Positions 1 through 9,450 of a stretch of 64,000 nt of DNA are shown here, one piece after another. The position numbers and the translations under genes were made by a program. Under the pieces are notes generated by a model, which had not been told where the DNA came from, searched no databases, and saw nothing but the letters and a program-made list of their open reading frames with translations. The first letter of the stretch is position 1. Each line of letters begins with the position of its first letter. The stretch is taken from assembly GCF_900112395.1 (NCBI RefSeq), contig NZ_FOLN01000012.1:80365-144364 (forward strand), in the 5' to 3' direction. This stretch comes from Algibacter lectus (GTDB lineage: Bacteria; Bacteroidota; Bacteroidia; Flavobacteriales; Flavobacteriaceae).

Positions 1-1
1 T

Positions 2-1201
2 GTTGAAATTAACGGCGTTTCCTTGTCTTTTTTGCTTGATACAGGTGTAAGTAAGCCTATAGTTTTTAATTTTTTGAACATCTCCGATTCCTTAAAAATT
101 AAAAATGCCCAAAAAATAATGTTAAGAGGTTTAGGGGAAGGCGATGCTATTGAAGCTTTACGGTCCAAGAATAATATTTTTAGAATTGGAGAAGCCATTA
201 ATATCAATCAAGATTTATATGCTATTCTCGATTCTAGTTTAAATTTTAGTCATAAACTCGGACTGCCTATACATGGTATTATTGGCTACGATTTGTTTAA
301 AGATTTGGTTGTTGAAATCAATTATACCAAGCGCTTTTTAAAACTTACTAATCAAGAAGATTACCGTCGTAAATCGTGTAAAGGTTGTGAGGAGTTAAAT
401 TTAGAATTTTATAAAAATAAACCTTATGTAAATGGTGTGGTTGATATTGATAGTAGGAATATTCCTGTAAAAATGCTCATAGATTCTGGAGGTAGCGATG
501 CACTTTGGTTGTTTGAAAATGAAGCCATTGGTATTAACTCCAATGCTAAATTTTTTCAAGATTTTTTAGGGCATGGATTAAGCGGAAGTGTTTATGGTAA
601 ACGCTCTAAGATTAAGGCCTTTCATTTAAATAAATTTACAATTAAAAACCCTAATGTAGCATTTCCGGATACCACATCAATAGGACATGCATTAGATCAT
701 AAAGAGCGACATGGTAGTGTTTCTGGTAATATTTTAAAGCGTTTTAATATTGTTTTTAATTATAGAAAAGGAAAAGTAAGGCTTAAAAAAAACAGGTTTT
801 TTAAAGAGTCTTTTCGGTATAATAAAAGTGGGATAGAATTAGCACATAATGGCGTGCGCTTGGTAAAGGATGATACAGGGTTTGTTTCACCAAAAACCAA
901 GAATAAAAGTAGTATGGTTGAAGATAATACCCAAATTGTATACAGCCCCAATTATAAACTCCGCTTAAAACCAGCTTATGTTATTTTGGAGTTACGAATA
1001 GATTCACCTGCTTATAGAGCAGGATTAAAAATAGGAGATACCGTTTTAAGTGTAAATAATAAACCGGCGCATCAGTTTGCACTTTTACAAGATTTAATGG
1101 AGCTTTTTTATGGCAATCATAATAAGAGCATAAAGTTAAAAGTTGAAAGGGGAGGAGAAGTATTAACTTATAGTTTTAAACTGGTAGATATGTTAAAATA
1201 A
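2..1201 (+). CDS. Aspartyl protease family protein with C-terminal PDZ domain (5' partial)
   Basis: The reading frame is open from the first complete codon, so the gene begins before the window; the internal TTG at 23 is not a credible start. Two retropepsin-like motifs are visible: LLDTG a few residues in and MLIDSGGSDALWLF near codon 155, the two D-T/S-G active-site loops of a duplicated (clan AA) aspartic protease. The last ~85 residues (AYVILELRIDSPAYRAGL and GDTVLSVNNKPA) are a PDZ domain. Family members are usually exported in Bacteroidota; the signal peptide would lie outside the window. It ends in a shared terminator and converges on the DUF1573 gene. Function beyond a predicted peptidase or peptide-binding role is unknown. 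Confidence 0.85.
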   Translation, partial: VEINGVSLSFLLDTGVSKPIVFNFLNISDSLKIKNAQKIMLRGLGEGDAIEALRSKNNIFRIGEAININQDLYAILDSSLNFSHKLGLPIHGIIGYDLFKDLVVEINYTKRFLKLTNQEDYRRKSCKGCEELNLEFYKNKPYVNGVVDIDSRNIPVKMLIDSGGSDALWLFENEAIGINSNAKFFQDFLGHGLSGSVYGKRSKIKAFHLNKFTIKNPNVAFPDTTSIGHALDHKERHGSVSGNILKRFNIVFNYRKGKVRLKKNRFFKESFRYNKSGIELAHNGVRLVKDDTGFVSPKTKNKSSMVEDNTQIVYSPNYKLRLKPAYVILELRIDSPAYRAGLKIGDTVLSVNNKPAHQFALLQDLMELFYGNHNKSIKLKVERGGEVLTYSFKLVDMLK

Positions 1202-1236
1202 AAAAGGCTTAAAATCTTGAGATTTTAAGCCTTTTT
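1201..1236. terminator. Bidirectional intrinsic terminator
   Basis: A 15-16 bp perfect stem (AAAAGGCTTAAAATC pairing with GATTTTAAGCCTTTT) with loop TTGA lies between the converging protease gene and DUF1573 gene. A-run on one side and T-run on the other allow it to act in both directions. Confidence 0.85.
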
Positions 1237-1257
1237 CTAAATTATTGTAGATAACGT

Positions 1258-1674
1258 CTATTGTTCAACAATATTTTTATCTTTTTTCTGTAAAACACCA
1301 TCTGTAACTTCGTTTACAACTAAGCCTTTAATTTTTAAAGCTACTGTTGGAGTTTCAGCATTAGATATTACAGTAATTGTTTTTCTAATTGGGTTAACAC
1401 GGTTCGTGTCATATTTCACCTCAATAACACCTGTTTTTCCTGGCATAATTGGAGCATCTGGTTTTTTAGGAATAGTACAACCACAACTAGATGATACTTT
1501 AGATACAATTAATGGTTCGTTTCCTGTGTTGGTAAACTCAAATTCACGAACACCGTTCGATCCTTTTTCGATAGTACCATAATCGATTGTATCGGTTTTA
1601 AACTCTATTTTAGCCTGTGCATTTACCGAGAAACTTACTAGTCCGATAAATAAAATTGTAATAATTTGTTTCAT
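1258..1674 (-). CDS. DUF1573 domain-containing exported protein
   Basis: 138 residues with an N-terminal signal peptide (MKQIITILFIGLVSFSVNAQ, cleavage likely after NAQ). The rest is a single DUF1573 domain: an immunoglobulin-like beta sandwich with the conserved FEFTNTGNEPLIVSKV and SSCGCTIP motifs, then PGKTGVIEVKYDT. The CGC pair is typical of the family. These proteins are common in Bacteroidota envelopes, but no biochemical role is established. It is a single-gene unit between the bidirectional terminator and a ~300 bp divergent intergenic region shared with valS. Confidence 0.85.
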   Translation of the reverse strand: MKQIITILFIGLVSFSVNAQAKIEFKTDTIDYGTIEKGSNGVREFEFTNTGNEPLIVSKVSSSCGCTIPKKPDAPIMPGKTGVIEVKYDTNRVNPIRKTITVISNAETPTVALKIKGLVVNEVTDGVLQKKDKNIVEQ

Positions 1675-1979
1675 GATTTTGTTATTTAATATTCTATAGG
1701 TTACAATTGTTATCCTAAATTGTAGGAAAATTTATTGTTAATAATTTTAAAATCAAGTCAAACATACTCACTTTTTCCATCATCTGCAAAAATAATGGAT
1801 GTATTACATGTTTATTAACATATTTAACTTGTTTCGAAGTACAGATACCTTTTTATCGAATTCATTTAAAAATGAAAAAGCGTATTGGTTTTAAATGTTT
1901 TTCAATACCGCTTATTGCTTTCACAGAAAAAGAAATATAAGTACTTTTGCAATATAATATTCAAAAACTATTCCAAAGT
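1675..1979. other. Divergent intergenic region (DUF1573 gene / valS)
   Basis: About 305 bases with no ORF, tRNA or strong hairpin that I can recognise. The only clear signal is the valS promoter box near its right end. No convincing TAnnTTTG box was found for the minus-strand gene. Confidence 0.5.
1942..1949 (+). promoter_or_regulatory. Promoter -7 box for valS
   Basis: TACTTTTG matches the Bacteroidota sigma-ABfr -7 consensus TAnnTTTG. A TTG at 1915-1917 could be the -33 element, but the spacer of 24 is slightly long. The box overlaps the codon (TTG 1947) at which the ORF could nominally begin, which supports the downstream ATG at 1980 as the real start. Confidence 0.6.
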
Positions 1980-4616
1980 ATGCAAATTCCATCAAAATAT
2001 GATGCAAGTCAGGTAGAAAGTAAGTGGTACGACTACTGGATGAAAAATAATTATTTTCATTCTACACCAGATCACAGAGAACCTTACACCATTGTAATTC
2101 CGCCACCAAACGTTACTGGCGTTTTGCACATGGGGCATATGCTAAACAATACTATTCAAGATGTATTAATACGTCGTGCTCGTTTATTGGGTAAAAATGC
2201 GTGTTGGGTTCCCGGAACCGACCATGCATCTATTGCTACAGAAGCAAAAGTAGTTGCTAAATTAAAGGAACAAGGGATTGATAAAAACGATTTAACACGC
2301 GAAGAGTTTTTAGAACATGCTTGGGAATGGACGCACGAATACGGTGGAGTAATTCTTGAGCAATTAAAAAAACTGGGTTGTTCTTGCGATTGGGATAGAA
2401 CAAAATTTACTATGGACGACGATATGTCGGAAGCCGTAATAAAAGTTTTTATTGATTTACATGAAAAAGGACTTATCTATCGTGGTTACCGTATGGTGAA
2501 TTGGGATCCTGAGGCTAAAACAACGTTGTCTGATGAAGAGGTTATTCATGAAGAGCGTCAAGGAAATTTATACTATATTAATTATAAAATTGAAGGTAGT
2601 GAAGATGTTTTAACCATTGCAACTACAAGACCGGAAACTATTTTCGGAGATTCAGCAATTTGTATTAATCCTAACGATGAGCGTTTTACTCACTTACGTG
2701 GAAAAAAAGCAATCGTTCCAATTTGCGGAAGAGTCATTCCTATTATTGAAGATGAGTATGTAGATCTAGAATTTGGTACAGGTTGTTTAAAAGTAACGCC
2801 TGCACACGATGAAAATGATAAGGTTTTAGGAGATAAGCATAATTTAGAAGTTATTGATATCTTTAATGAAGATGCTTCTTTAAATAGTTTTGGTTTACAA
2901 TTTGAAGGTCAAGATCGTTTTGTAGCAAGAAAATCGGTTTCAAAAGAACTGGAAGCTTTAGGTGTTTTAGTAAAAACAGAAACGCACATTAATAAAGTTG
3001 GAACTTCTGAAAGAACAAAAGCCGTAATAGAACCACGTTTAAGCGATCAATGGTTTCTTAAAATGGAAGAGTTGGTAAAACCTGCGATTGAAGCTGTTTT
3101 AGGTGAAAATGCTGAGGTTAAACTATTTCCAAAGAAATTTGAAAATACATACCGTCACTGGATGGAAAATATTCGCGATTGGAATATTTCTCGTCAGTTG
3201 CTTTGGGGACAACAAATTCCAGCCTATTTCTATGGTGATGGAAAAGAAGATTTTGTAGTTGCAGCAAATATAGAATCTGCACTAGAAAAAGCTCAAAAAG
3301 TAACAGGTAATGCTACTTTAACAACAGCAGATTTACGTCAAGATACTGATGCATTAGATACTTGGTTTTCATCTTGGTTATGGCCAATGTCCGTTTTCGA
3401 TGGCATTAGAAATCCAGAAAACGAGGAAATAAAATATTATTACCCAACCAACGATTTGGTTACGGGGCCAGATATTTTATTCTTTTGGGTAGCTAGAATG
3501 ATAATTGCTGGTTACGAGTATAAAGATGAAAGGCCATTTAATAACGTATACTTAACCGGCTTAGTTCGCGATAAGCAACGCCGAAAAATGAGTAAAAGTT
3601 TAGGGAACTCTCCTGATGCTTTAAAACTTATTGAACAATACAGTGCCGATGGAGTTCGTGTTGGACTTTTATTGAGTTCAGCAGCCGGAAACGATTTAAT
3701 GTTTGATGAAACACTTTGCCAACAAGGTAAAGGTTTTGGAAATAAAATTTGGAATGCTTTTAACTTAACTAACCTTTGGGAAGTGAGTGATAGTATTGAG
3801 CAACCAAATTCTAGTAAAATTGCATTAGAATGGTACGAAGCTAAATTTCATGCAGCTTTAGTAGAAATCGAAGATCACTTTAGTAAATACCGTTTAAGCG
3901 ATGCTTTAATGGCCATTTATAAATTAATTTACGATGATTTCTGCGGATGGTTGTTAGAGATTGTAAAACCAGCATACCAACAACCTATTGATGCGGTTAC
4001 TTATAATAAAGTAATGTCTGCTTTTGAAAATAATTTAAAAATATTACACCCATTTATGCCTTTCTTAACGGAGGATATTTGGCAATATATTTCTGAAAGA
4101 GCTCCAGAAGATGCATTAATTGTTGCAAAATGGCCAGAAGCTAAACCAATTAATAATGAATTAATTGCTCAGTTTGAGTTTGCTTCAGAGGTTATTTCTG
4201 GAATTAGAACGATTAGAAAAGAAAAAAATATAGCTTTTAAAGATGCTATTGGTTTTTCTGTAATTAATAATGAAAATTCAGATACTACATTTGATGAGGT
4301 TATTGCGAAACTTGGTAATTTAGAGACTTTAGAATACGTTAAAGAACCAGTTGAAGGCGCATTAACGTTTAGAGTGAAATCTAACGAGTATTTTATTCCA
4401 ATGGATGGCGCTATTGATGTTGAAGCTGAAATCAAAAAACTTACTGAAGAGTTAAGTTATACCGAAGGTTTTCTTAAATCTGTACAGAAAAAGCTTTCTA
4501 ACGAACGTTTTGTAGCCGGTGCTCCAGAACAAGTTGTTGCTTCTGAGAAGAAAAAAGAAGCTGATGCTTTAGCTAAAATTGAAACTTTAAAAGCGAGTTT
4601 AGCAAGTTTGGTTTAA
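1980..4616 (+). CDS. valS: Valine--tRNA ligase
   Basis: Class I aminoacyl-tRNA synthetase charging tRNA-Val; 878 residues from the ATG at 1980. The frame is open a little further upstream, but that part contains the promoter. Seen: the HIGH-type motif PPPNVTGVLHMGH near residue 45, the editing (CP1) domain with TTRPETIFGD near 215, the KMSKS motif (RRKMSKSLGN) near 540, an anticodon-binding domain, and a C-terminal coiled-coil arm (~810-878) typical of ValRS and absent from IleRS/LeuRS. Length fits the family. Monocistronic, followed by a strong terminator. Confidence 0.97.
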   Translation: MQIPSKYDASQVESKWYDYWMKNNYFHSTPDHREPYTIVIPPPNVTGVLHMGHMLNNTIQDVLIRRARLLGKNACWVPGTDHASIATEAKVVAKLKEQGIDKNDLTREEFLEHAWEWTHEYGGVILEQLKKLGCSCDWDRTKFTMDDDMSEAVIKVFIDLHEKGLIYRGYRMVNWDPEAKTTLSDEEVIHEERQGNLYYINYKIEGSEDVLTIATTRPETIFGDSAICINPNDERFTHLRGKKAIVPICGRVIPIIEDEYVDLEFGTGCLKVTPAHDENDKVLGDKHNLEVIDIFNEDASLNSFGLQFEGQDRFVARKSVSKELEALGVLVKTETHINKVGTSERTKAVIEPRLSDQWFLKMEELVKPAIEAVLGENAEVKLFPKKFENTYRHWMENIRDWNISRQLLWGQQIPAYFYGDGKEDFVVAANIESALEKAQKVTGNATLTTADLRQDTDALDTWFSSWLWPMSVFDGIRNPENEEIKYYYPTNDLVTGPDILFFWVARMIIAGYEYKDERPFNNVYLTGLVRDKQRRKMSKSLGNSPDALKLIEQYSADGVRVGLLLSSAAGNDLMFDETLCQQGKGFGNKIWNAFNLTNLWEVSDSIEQPNSSKIALEWYEAKFHAALVEIEDHFSKYRLSDALMAIYKLIYDDFCGWLLEIVKPAYQQPIDAVTYNKVMSAFENNLKILHPFMPFLTEDIWQYISERAPEDALIVAKWPEAKPINNELIAQFEFASEVISGIRTIRKEKNIAFKDAIGFSVINNENSDTTFDEVIAKLGNLETLEYVKEPVEGALTFRVKSNEYFIPMDGAIDVEAEIKKLTEELSYTEGFLKSVQKKLSNERFVAGAPEQVVASEKKKEADALAKIETLKASLASLV

Positions 4617-4638
4617 ACGAACTAAAACTATAAATTAC

Positions 4639-4677
4639 AAAAAAGGATATTTTGATTAATTCAAAATATCCTTTTTT
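4639..4677 (+). terminator. Intrinsic terminator of valS
   Basis: A perfect 17 bp stem (AAAAAAGGATATTTTGA with its complement), loop TTAAT, ending in a T-run. It begins 23 bases after the valS stop codon. Confidence 0.85.
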
Positions 4678-4803
4678 GTTTTATAAAATAATGAGTTTAA
4701 GCGTCTGTTTCGGAAGAAAACGTGATAACTTATATAAGTGTTTAGTGCTACGGCTTAAAATGTATTCAAGAAGTGTTGGTTTAAGAAGTTTTAAAAGGGG
4801 GAA

Positions 4804-4836
4804 AAACTCATTTTAGCTGTGTTAGCTAATGAGTTT
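4804..4836. repeat. Nested palindrome in convergent intergenic region
   Basis: AAACTCATT and AATGAGTTT form a perfect 9 bp stem, with AGCT/AGCT forming a second small stem inside. It sits between the valS terminator and the 3' end of the acyl-CoA-binding protein gene. It could terminate the minus-strand operon, though no strong T-run follows; otherwise it is an unexplained structure. Confidence 0.4.
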
Positions 4837-4935
4837 ATTAGTGAAGCGTTCTTCAATTTATTACTAAATGAAGTTGCTTCAGTTTAAAATGTTTAATTAG
4901 GATGTATTCTTAAGGAAAACGAAGTATTAATAATA

Positions 4936-5202
4936 CTACTCGCGATATAAAAAGTAATTATCTACAAGTTCAATATAAGTTTCCATAGCTTCACTTTCAC
5001 TAATATTCTTTACTTGAAATAAAGCATTTGTTTTAAAAGCGTTGATAATAGGCTTCTTGCTTTTCGGGCGACTATAGTCGTTTGTAGCTTTTTTGTAGTA
5101 GGCGTATAGTTTTAAAAGCGTATCTGCAGGAAATGGCTCTGTATGTGCATTTACCCGGTTTACGGCATCTTCAAACTGTATTTCTAATTCTTTACTAATC
5201 AT
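4936..5202 (-). CDS. Acyl-CoA-binding protein
   Basis: 88 residues from the ATG at 5202; the frame extends upstream inside psd, but family alignment favours MISKELEIQFEDA as the N-terminus. The order of motifs fits the four-helix ACBP fold: FEDAVNRVN, then LLKLYAYYKKAT (acyl-CoA-contacting Tyr and Lys), a short loop, then AFKTNALFQVKNISESEAM and YIELV. It would bind long-chain acyl-CoA in the cytoplasm. It overlaps the end of psd by 8 bases, so the two are co-transcribed and probably translationally coupled, which is sensible beside two phospholipid-synthesis genes. Confidence 0.85.
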   Translation of the reverse strand: MISKELEIQFEDAVNRVNAHTEPFPADTLLKLYAYYKKATNDYSRPKSKKPIINAFKTNALFQVKNISESEAMETYIELVDNYFLYRE

Positions 5203-5851
5203 TAACTTCTGCAATAATACTTTCACCACCTCGAACTTTTTGATTAAGTTCTACTTTGATTTTAGTGTCTAAAGGTAAGAATAAATCAACTCTTGAACCA
5301 AATTTAATAAAACCAGAGTCAGCACCTTGCGTCGCTATATCGTCTACTTTTGCGTAGTTTACAATACGTTTTGCTAATGCTCCAGCAATTTGTCTGTATA
5401 ATACTTTACCGTAAGTTTCGTTTTCAACAACGACTGTTGTACGTTCGTTTTCTTCACTAGCTTTAGGGTGCCATGCAACCAAAAATTTACCAGGATGATA
5501 TTTACTAAAAATAACATTTCCAGCAATAGGGTAACGTGTAACGTGCACATTTATTGGAGACATAAATACACTAACTTGTAAACGTTTTTCTTTAAAGAAT
5601 TCTTTTTCAAAAACTTCTTCAATAACTACAACTTTACCATCAACAGGAGATACTACTGTTTTAGCGTTTGCAGCTGTTAAACGTTTTGGGTTTCTAAAAA
5701 ATTGTAGAATTATGATTAGAAAAGCCAATACAGTTAGCATTAGCAAAATTCTAAGCCATGATATGTTTATAAAACTATCAATTAATAAAAACATGGCCAC
5801 GACTAAAACAAGCGTGATAACTATAATTTTATTTCCTTCTTTATGAAACAT
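5195..5851 (-). CDS. psd: Phosphatidylserine decarboxylase
   Basis: Converts phosphatidylserine to phosphatidylethanolamine at the inner membrane. 218 residues, the short Psd class. Two membrane segments at ~10-30 and ~33-50, then VVSPVDGKV (67-74), FMSPINVHVTRYP (96-108), and the self-cleavage site FGS (Ser186), whose serine becomes the pyruvoyl cofactor. The ATG at 5851 lies inside the end of cdsA (11-base overlap), so cdsA-psd-ACBP reads as one operon making PE from CDP-diacylglycerol. The phosphatidylserine synthase gene is not in this stretch. Confidence 0.93.
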   Translation of the reverse strand: MFHKEGNKIIVITLVLVVAMFLLIDSFINISWLRILLMLTVLAFLIIILQFFRNPKRLTAANAKTVVSPVDGKVVVIEEVFEKEFFKEKRLQVSVFMSPINVHVTRYPIAGNVIFSKYHPGKFLVAWHPKASEENERTTVVVENETYGKVLYRQIAGALAKRIVNYAKVDDIATQGADSGFIKFGSRVDLFLPLDTKIKVELNQKVRGGESIIAEVND

Positions 5852-6662
5852 AGTGCAAAATTCTTAAAAACAAATATATAAATGGTGCTGCAAATATAAT
5901 ACTATCTAATCGATCTAATAGACCTCCATGGCCAGGCATTATAGTTCCGCTGTCTTTTACTTGGGCTTGGCGCTTAAATTTAGATTCTATTAAATCGCCT
6001 AAAGTACCTGTTACGCTTACTATTATGCTTAAAATAAGCCAATATGTAGAGTTTAATGTATTTGTGCAACCAGCAATAAAAAAACTTGCTATACACGCAA
6101 AAAATAGCCCTCCTAAAAAGCCTTCTACCGTTTTTTTAGGTGAAATTTTTTCAAAAAGCTTCTGTTTTCCAAAGTTTTTGCCAACTAAATAAGCGAAGGT
6201 ATCGTTTACCCAAACTAGAATTAAAGAGCCTAATAAAATATTTGGATTGTAGATTTTAAAGTAATGGGCAATTAGAAATAAGAATGAAAAACCACTTGTA
6301 ATGTAAAATGTGGTAAGTAAATAACGCTTAGAACTAAAAAGCGGAATTGTTTTTCTTGAAAATAAATCTCTAATTAAAAATAGTAGAACAAAAATAGTAA
6401 GTACAATAAAGATTCTAATAAATTCATTGGCCGCTATATGTTCAACTTTAAAATGTTTTACATAAGCTATGAAGCCGTAAATTAAAATGAATATGAAATA
6501 AGGAATCTTGCTTTTAAACTGAATCAATTTCAAGAATTCATTCATGCTAATTAAGCCAAAAACAAATAAAAGTACCGTTATAGATTGCTCAAACCATAAG
6601 CATGTGATAAGTAATACAACGTAAAGCAGGCCTGAGAGTGATCGGGTAATGGTTTCTTTCAT
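5841..6662 (-). CDS. cdsA: Phosphatidate cytidylyltransferase
   Basis: Makes CDP-diacylglycerol from CTP and phosphatidic acid. 273 residues, polytopic with about eight hydrophobic segments. The C-terminal half has the family signature KDSGTIMPGHGGLLDRLDS, preceded by SPKKTVEGFLGG and the WVNDTFAYLVGK segment, which supply the metal- and CTP-binding residues. First gene of the cdsA-psd-ACBP operon; about 90 bases separate it from the LUD gene upstream. Confidence 0.95.
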   Translation of the reverse strand: MKETITRSLSGLLYVVLLITCLWFEQSITVLLFVFGLISMNEFLKLIQFKSKIPYFIFILIYGFIAYVKHFKVEHIAANEFIRIFIVLTIFVLLFLIRDLFSRKTIPLFSSKRYLLTTFYITSGFSFLFLIAHYFKIYNPNILLGSLILVWVNDTFAYLVGKNFGKQKLFEKISPKKTVEGFLGGLFFACIASFFIAGCTNTLNSTYWLILSIIVSVTGTLGDLIESKFKRQAQVKDSGTIMPGHGGLLDRLDSIIFAAPFIYLFLRILHYVS

Positions 6663-6755
6663 GTGCTTTTAATTATGGTTTTTTATAAAGACACATGTAA
6701 TATACATAACAGTTCTCTTTTGTGCAATTAAGATTTTGATCATAAACAATTAAGC

Positions 6756-7364
6756 TTATAGATCTTCTAAAAGTAAAAGGTATAGGTTTTTTGCGCTGCT
6801 ACCATAACTTAAAAAATCTTTATCATCTTGCGCTTTAAACTGCTTAATTGTAGTAATATTCGTTGGTATTTTTTGGCGGTTTTTAGATTTAATACCTCTT
6901 AGACCTTCGCCAATGTTTTCTACCATTTGGCTTGTTGTACCAAAAACCACAAAGTTTAAAGGTAGTTCGTTAAGTTTTTTCTCAAATATTTGGTTAGATG
7001 ATATAAGTAGCGAACCATCGTTAGCAATAAGATTCTCACAAGTTGTTAAAAAATATGTGGCTTCACTTATTACTCGAGTCGATTTTAAATCGGAATTTTT
7101 AAACTTGTCTTTTAAGTTTGAATCTAAAAGCAGTACATTTTTTGAGTCCCAAGCATTTTCTTGTATTATGTTTTCAAGATTTTGAAAAACTTCAGATAAA
7201 TTTTCACAATACAGAAATTTACCGCCATTAGCTTTAAAGTTTATAGTAAACCTTTCGTCTATTGGTAGCTTAACTTCCGGCATATATCTGCCGCGGTCTG
7301 TGGATTTTAGTTCATCGTCTGATTTGTCAGCTTTTAAACCAAAAATTTTTCTGAAAAGACTCAT
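6756..7364 (-). CDS. LUD (LutB/LutC-like) domain protein
   Basis: 202 residues, soluble. The core (ISEATYFLTTCENLIANDGSLLI and VVFGTTSQMVENIGEG) matches the LUD domain of lactate-utilisation proteins LutB/LutC. There are no Fe-S cysteine motifs and no lutA partner nearby, so a role in lactate oxidation cannot be inferred. It lies between cdsA and ftsH on the same strand, but a strong terminator after ftsH isolates it, so it probably has its own promoter in the short gap before 7364. Confidence 0.75.
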   Translation of the reverse strand: MSLFRKIFGLKADKSDDELKSTDRGRYMPEVKLPIDERFTINFKANGGKFLYCENLSEVFQNLENIIQENAWDSKNVLLLDSNLKDKFKNSDLKSTRVISEATYFLTTCENLIANDGSLLISSNQIFEKKLNELPLNFVVFGTTSQMVENIGEGLRGIKSKNRQKIPTNITTIKQFKAQDDKDFLSYGSSAKNLYLLLLEDL

Positions 7365-7412
7365 TTAGCTGGGTGCAATTAACTGTTTTTTTCGAGAGAT
7401 TCCTCAAATATA

Positions 7413-7452
7413 AAAAATCTTAAATTAACCATACGATTAATTTAAGATTTTT
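7413..7452 (-). terminator. Intrinsic terminator of ftsH
   Basis: A 16 bp perfect stem (AAAAATCTTAAATTAA with its complement) and an 8-base loop, lying 40 bases after the ftsH stop on the minus strand. The flanking A-rich plus-strand sequence gives a U-run in the minus transcript. Confidence 0.8.
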
Positions 7453-7492
7453 ACAAAAAGCTTAACAAAATTTTTATTTTGTATATTTCTCG

Positions 7493-9442
7493 TTACTCTT
7501 TTTCTTCAGTTTTATCAATTATAACAGGGCTCTTTTTGAAAGGAGATATTCCTAAAAGCTCTTCTAAATCGTCTTTAAATATAACTTCTCTTTCAATTAA
7601 TCTTTGAGCTAATTTGTCTAATAAATCTTTCTTTGAAGATAATAACTCGACAGCTCTTTGATATTGAACTTCGATGATGTCTTTAATCTCATTATCAATA
7701 AGTTCAGCTGTTTTTTCAGAGTATGGTTTAACAAAGCCACTTTCTCCAGCAGGATCGTAATAGGTAATGTTTCCAACCTTTTCATTAAGGCCGTAAATCA
7801 TTACCATAGCTTTTGCTTTTTTAGTAACGCTTTCTAAATCACCCAAGGCACCAGTAGAAATTTCGTTAAAAATAATTTTTTCAGCAGCTCGTCCACCCAT
7901 TGTAACACAAATTTCATCAAGAAATTTATTTGTTCTGGTAATGTATGCTTCTTGTGGTAAGTACCATGCAGCACCTAAAGATCTACCACGAGGTACAATA
8001 GTTACTTTTACCAACGGGTCGGCATGCTCTAAGAACCAACTTACAACAGCATGTCCTGCTTCGTGATAAGCAATGGTGCGTTTTTCTTCAACAGAAAACA
8101 AGTTGCTTCTACGTTCTAAACCACCAATAATTCTATCTACAGCGTCTAAGAAATCTTGTTTTTCAACAGCTTTTTTATTTGTTCTTGCGGCAATTAAAGC
8201 AGCTTCATTACATAAATTAGCGATATCTGCACCAGAGAAACCTGGAGTTTGCTTTGATAAGAATTCAATATCTAAACCGGGCGCTTTTTTAAGAGGTCTA
8301 AGATGAACTTCAAAAATAGCTTTACGTTCACTTAAGTTAGGTAAATCAACAAAAATTTGTCTGTCAAAACGACCTGCACGCATTAAAGCTTTATCTAGAA
8401 TATCGGCTCTGTTGGTTGCTGCAATTACAATAACGTTTGTGTTGGTACCAAAACCATCCATTTCCGTTAGTAATTGGTTTAATGTGTTTTCACGTTCATC
8501 ATTACTTCCAGACATGGCATTTTTACCTCTGGCACGACCAATGGCATCAATTTCATCTATAAAAATAATAGAAGGAGATTTTTCTTTTGCTTGTTTAAAT
8601 AAATCTCTAACACGAGATGCACCTACACCAACAAACATTTCAACAAAATCAGAACCTGATAATGAGAAAAAAGGCACTTTAGCTTCACCTGCAACGGCTT
8701 TTGCTAATAATGTTTTACCTGTTCCTGGAGGGCCGACTAATAAGGCACCTTTTGGTATTTTACCACCTAAGGTTGTATATTTTTCAGGAAATTTAAGGAA
8801 GTCTACAATTTCTTGTACCTCTTCTTTAGCACCTTCTAAACCAGCAACATCTTTAAAAGTTGTTTTAACTTCTGTGTTCTCGTCAAAAAGTTTTGCTTTA
8901 GATTTTCCTATGTTGAAAATTTGTCCGCCTGCTCCGCCACCGGCACCACCAGACATTCTACGCATAATAAATACCCAAACACCAATTAGTAAAATAAAAG
9001 GTAAAATACCCATTAATAAATTACTCCAATCGTTGGTTTCGGTATCAAACTTTACAACAGGTTTTGTAGCTAAGTTTTCGGTAGTTGTATTTAATTCGTT
9101 TTCAAAATTCTGTAAATCACCAAATTCAAATTTATAATTAGGCAATTTTGTTGCCGAAGGAATAAATGTTTCTGGTTTAGAATTTTTGTGAATTTCTTTT
9201 TCTTGAGCGTCTTTTGTTAGGTAAACTTTAGCAACACGCGTGTTTTTTATAATATCAACACGTGCTACATCACCATCTTTTAAGTATTTAAAAAAATCGG
9301 ATGGGGTAGTAATATTGCCTTCTTGGTAGCTGGCACCACTAAATAGTTGAAACCCTAAAAATAGAGCGATTATAATTCCGTAAATCCAATACGGACTGAA
9401 TTTAGGCTTATTTTCCTTTGCGTTTTTCTTGTCTTTTGCCAT
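7493..9442 (-). CDS. ftsH: ATP-dependent zinc metalloprotease FtsH
   Basis: Membrane-anchored AAA+ protease that degrades misfolded and regulatory membrane or cytoplasmic proteins. 649 residues from the ATG at 9442; the longer frame would run into rsfS. TM helices at ~18-35 and ~143-161 bracket the periplasmic FtsH extracellular domain. Walker A GPPGTGKT 237-244, Walker B IIFIDEID 292-299, second region of homology ending in MRAGRFDRQ (~354-362), zinc site HEAGH 460-464. C-terminal coiled-coil tail with KSPVIIDKTEEKE. Eight bases after rsfS, so co-transcribed with it. Confidence 0.97.
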   Translation of the reverse strand: MAKDKKNAKENKPKFSPYWIYGIIIALFLGFQLFSGASYQEGNITTPSDFFKYLKDGDVARVDIIKNTRVAKVYLTKDAQEKEIHKNSKPETFIPSATKLPNYKFEFGDLQNFENELNTTTENLATKPVVKFDTETNDWSNLLMGILPFILLIGVWVFIMRRMSGGAGGGAGGQIFNIGKSKAKLFDENTEVKTTFKDVAGLEGAKEEVQEIVDFLKFPEKYTTLGGKIPKGALLVGPPGTGKTLLAKAVAGEAKVPFFSLSGSDFVEMFVGVGASRVRDLFKQAKEKSPSIIFIDEIDAIGRARGKNAMSGSNDERENTLNQLLTEMDGFGTNTNVIVIAATNRADILDKALMRAGRFDRQIFVDLPNLSERKAIFEVHLRPLKKAPGLDIEFLSKQTPGFSGADIANLCNEAALIAARTNKKAVEKQDFLDAVDRIIGGLERRSNLFSVEEKRTIAYHEAGHAVVSWFLEHADPLVKVTIVPRGRSLGAAWYLPQEAYITRTNKFLDEICVTMGGRAAEKIIFNEISTGALGDLESVTKKAKAMVMIYGLNEKVGNITYYDPAGESGFVKPYSEKTAELIDNEIKDIIEVQYQRAVELLSSKKDLLDKLAQRLIEREVIFKDDLEELLGISPFKKSPVIIDKTEEKE

Positions 9443-9450
9443 GTCTCTTT

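Noticed and set aside
1675..1979. Possible RNA gene in the gap before valS (tRNA or T-box-like leader)
   Set aside because: No cloverleaf, no terminator/antiterminator pair and no T-box core were found; the valS promoter lies only ~35 bases before the start codon.
8412..9137. 241-codon ORF on the plus strand inside ftsH
   Set aside because: It is antisense to the conserved N-terminal and AAA part of FtsH; composition mirrors ftsH codon use and the peptide has no recognisable motif.
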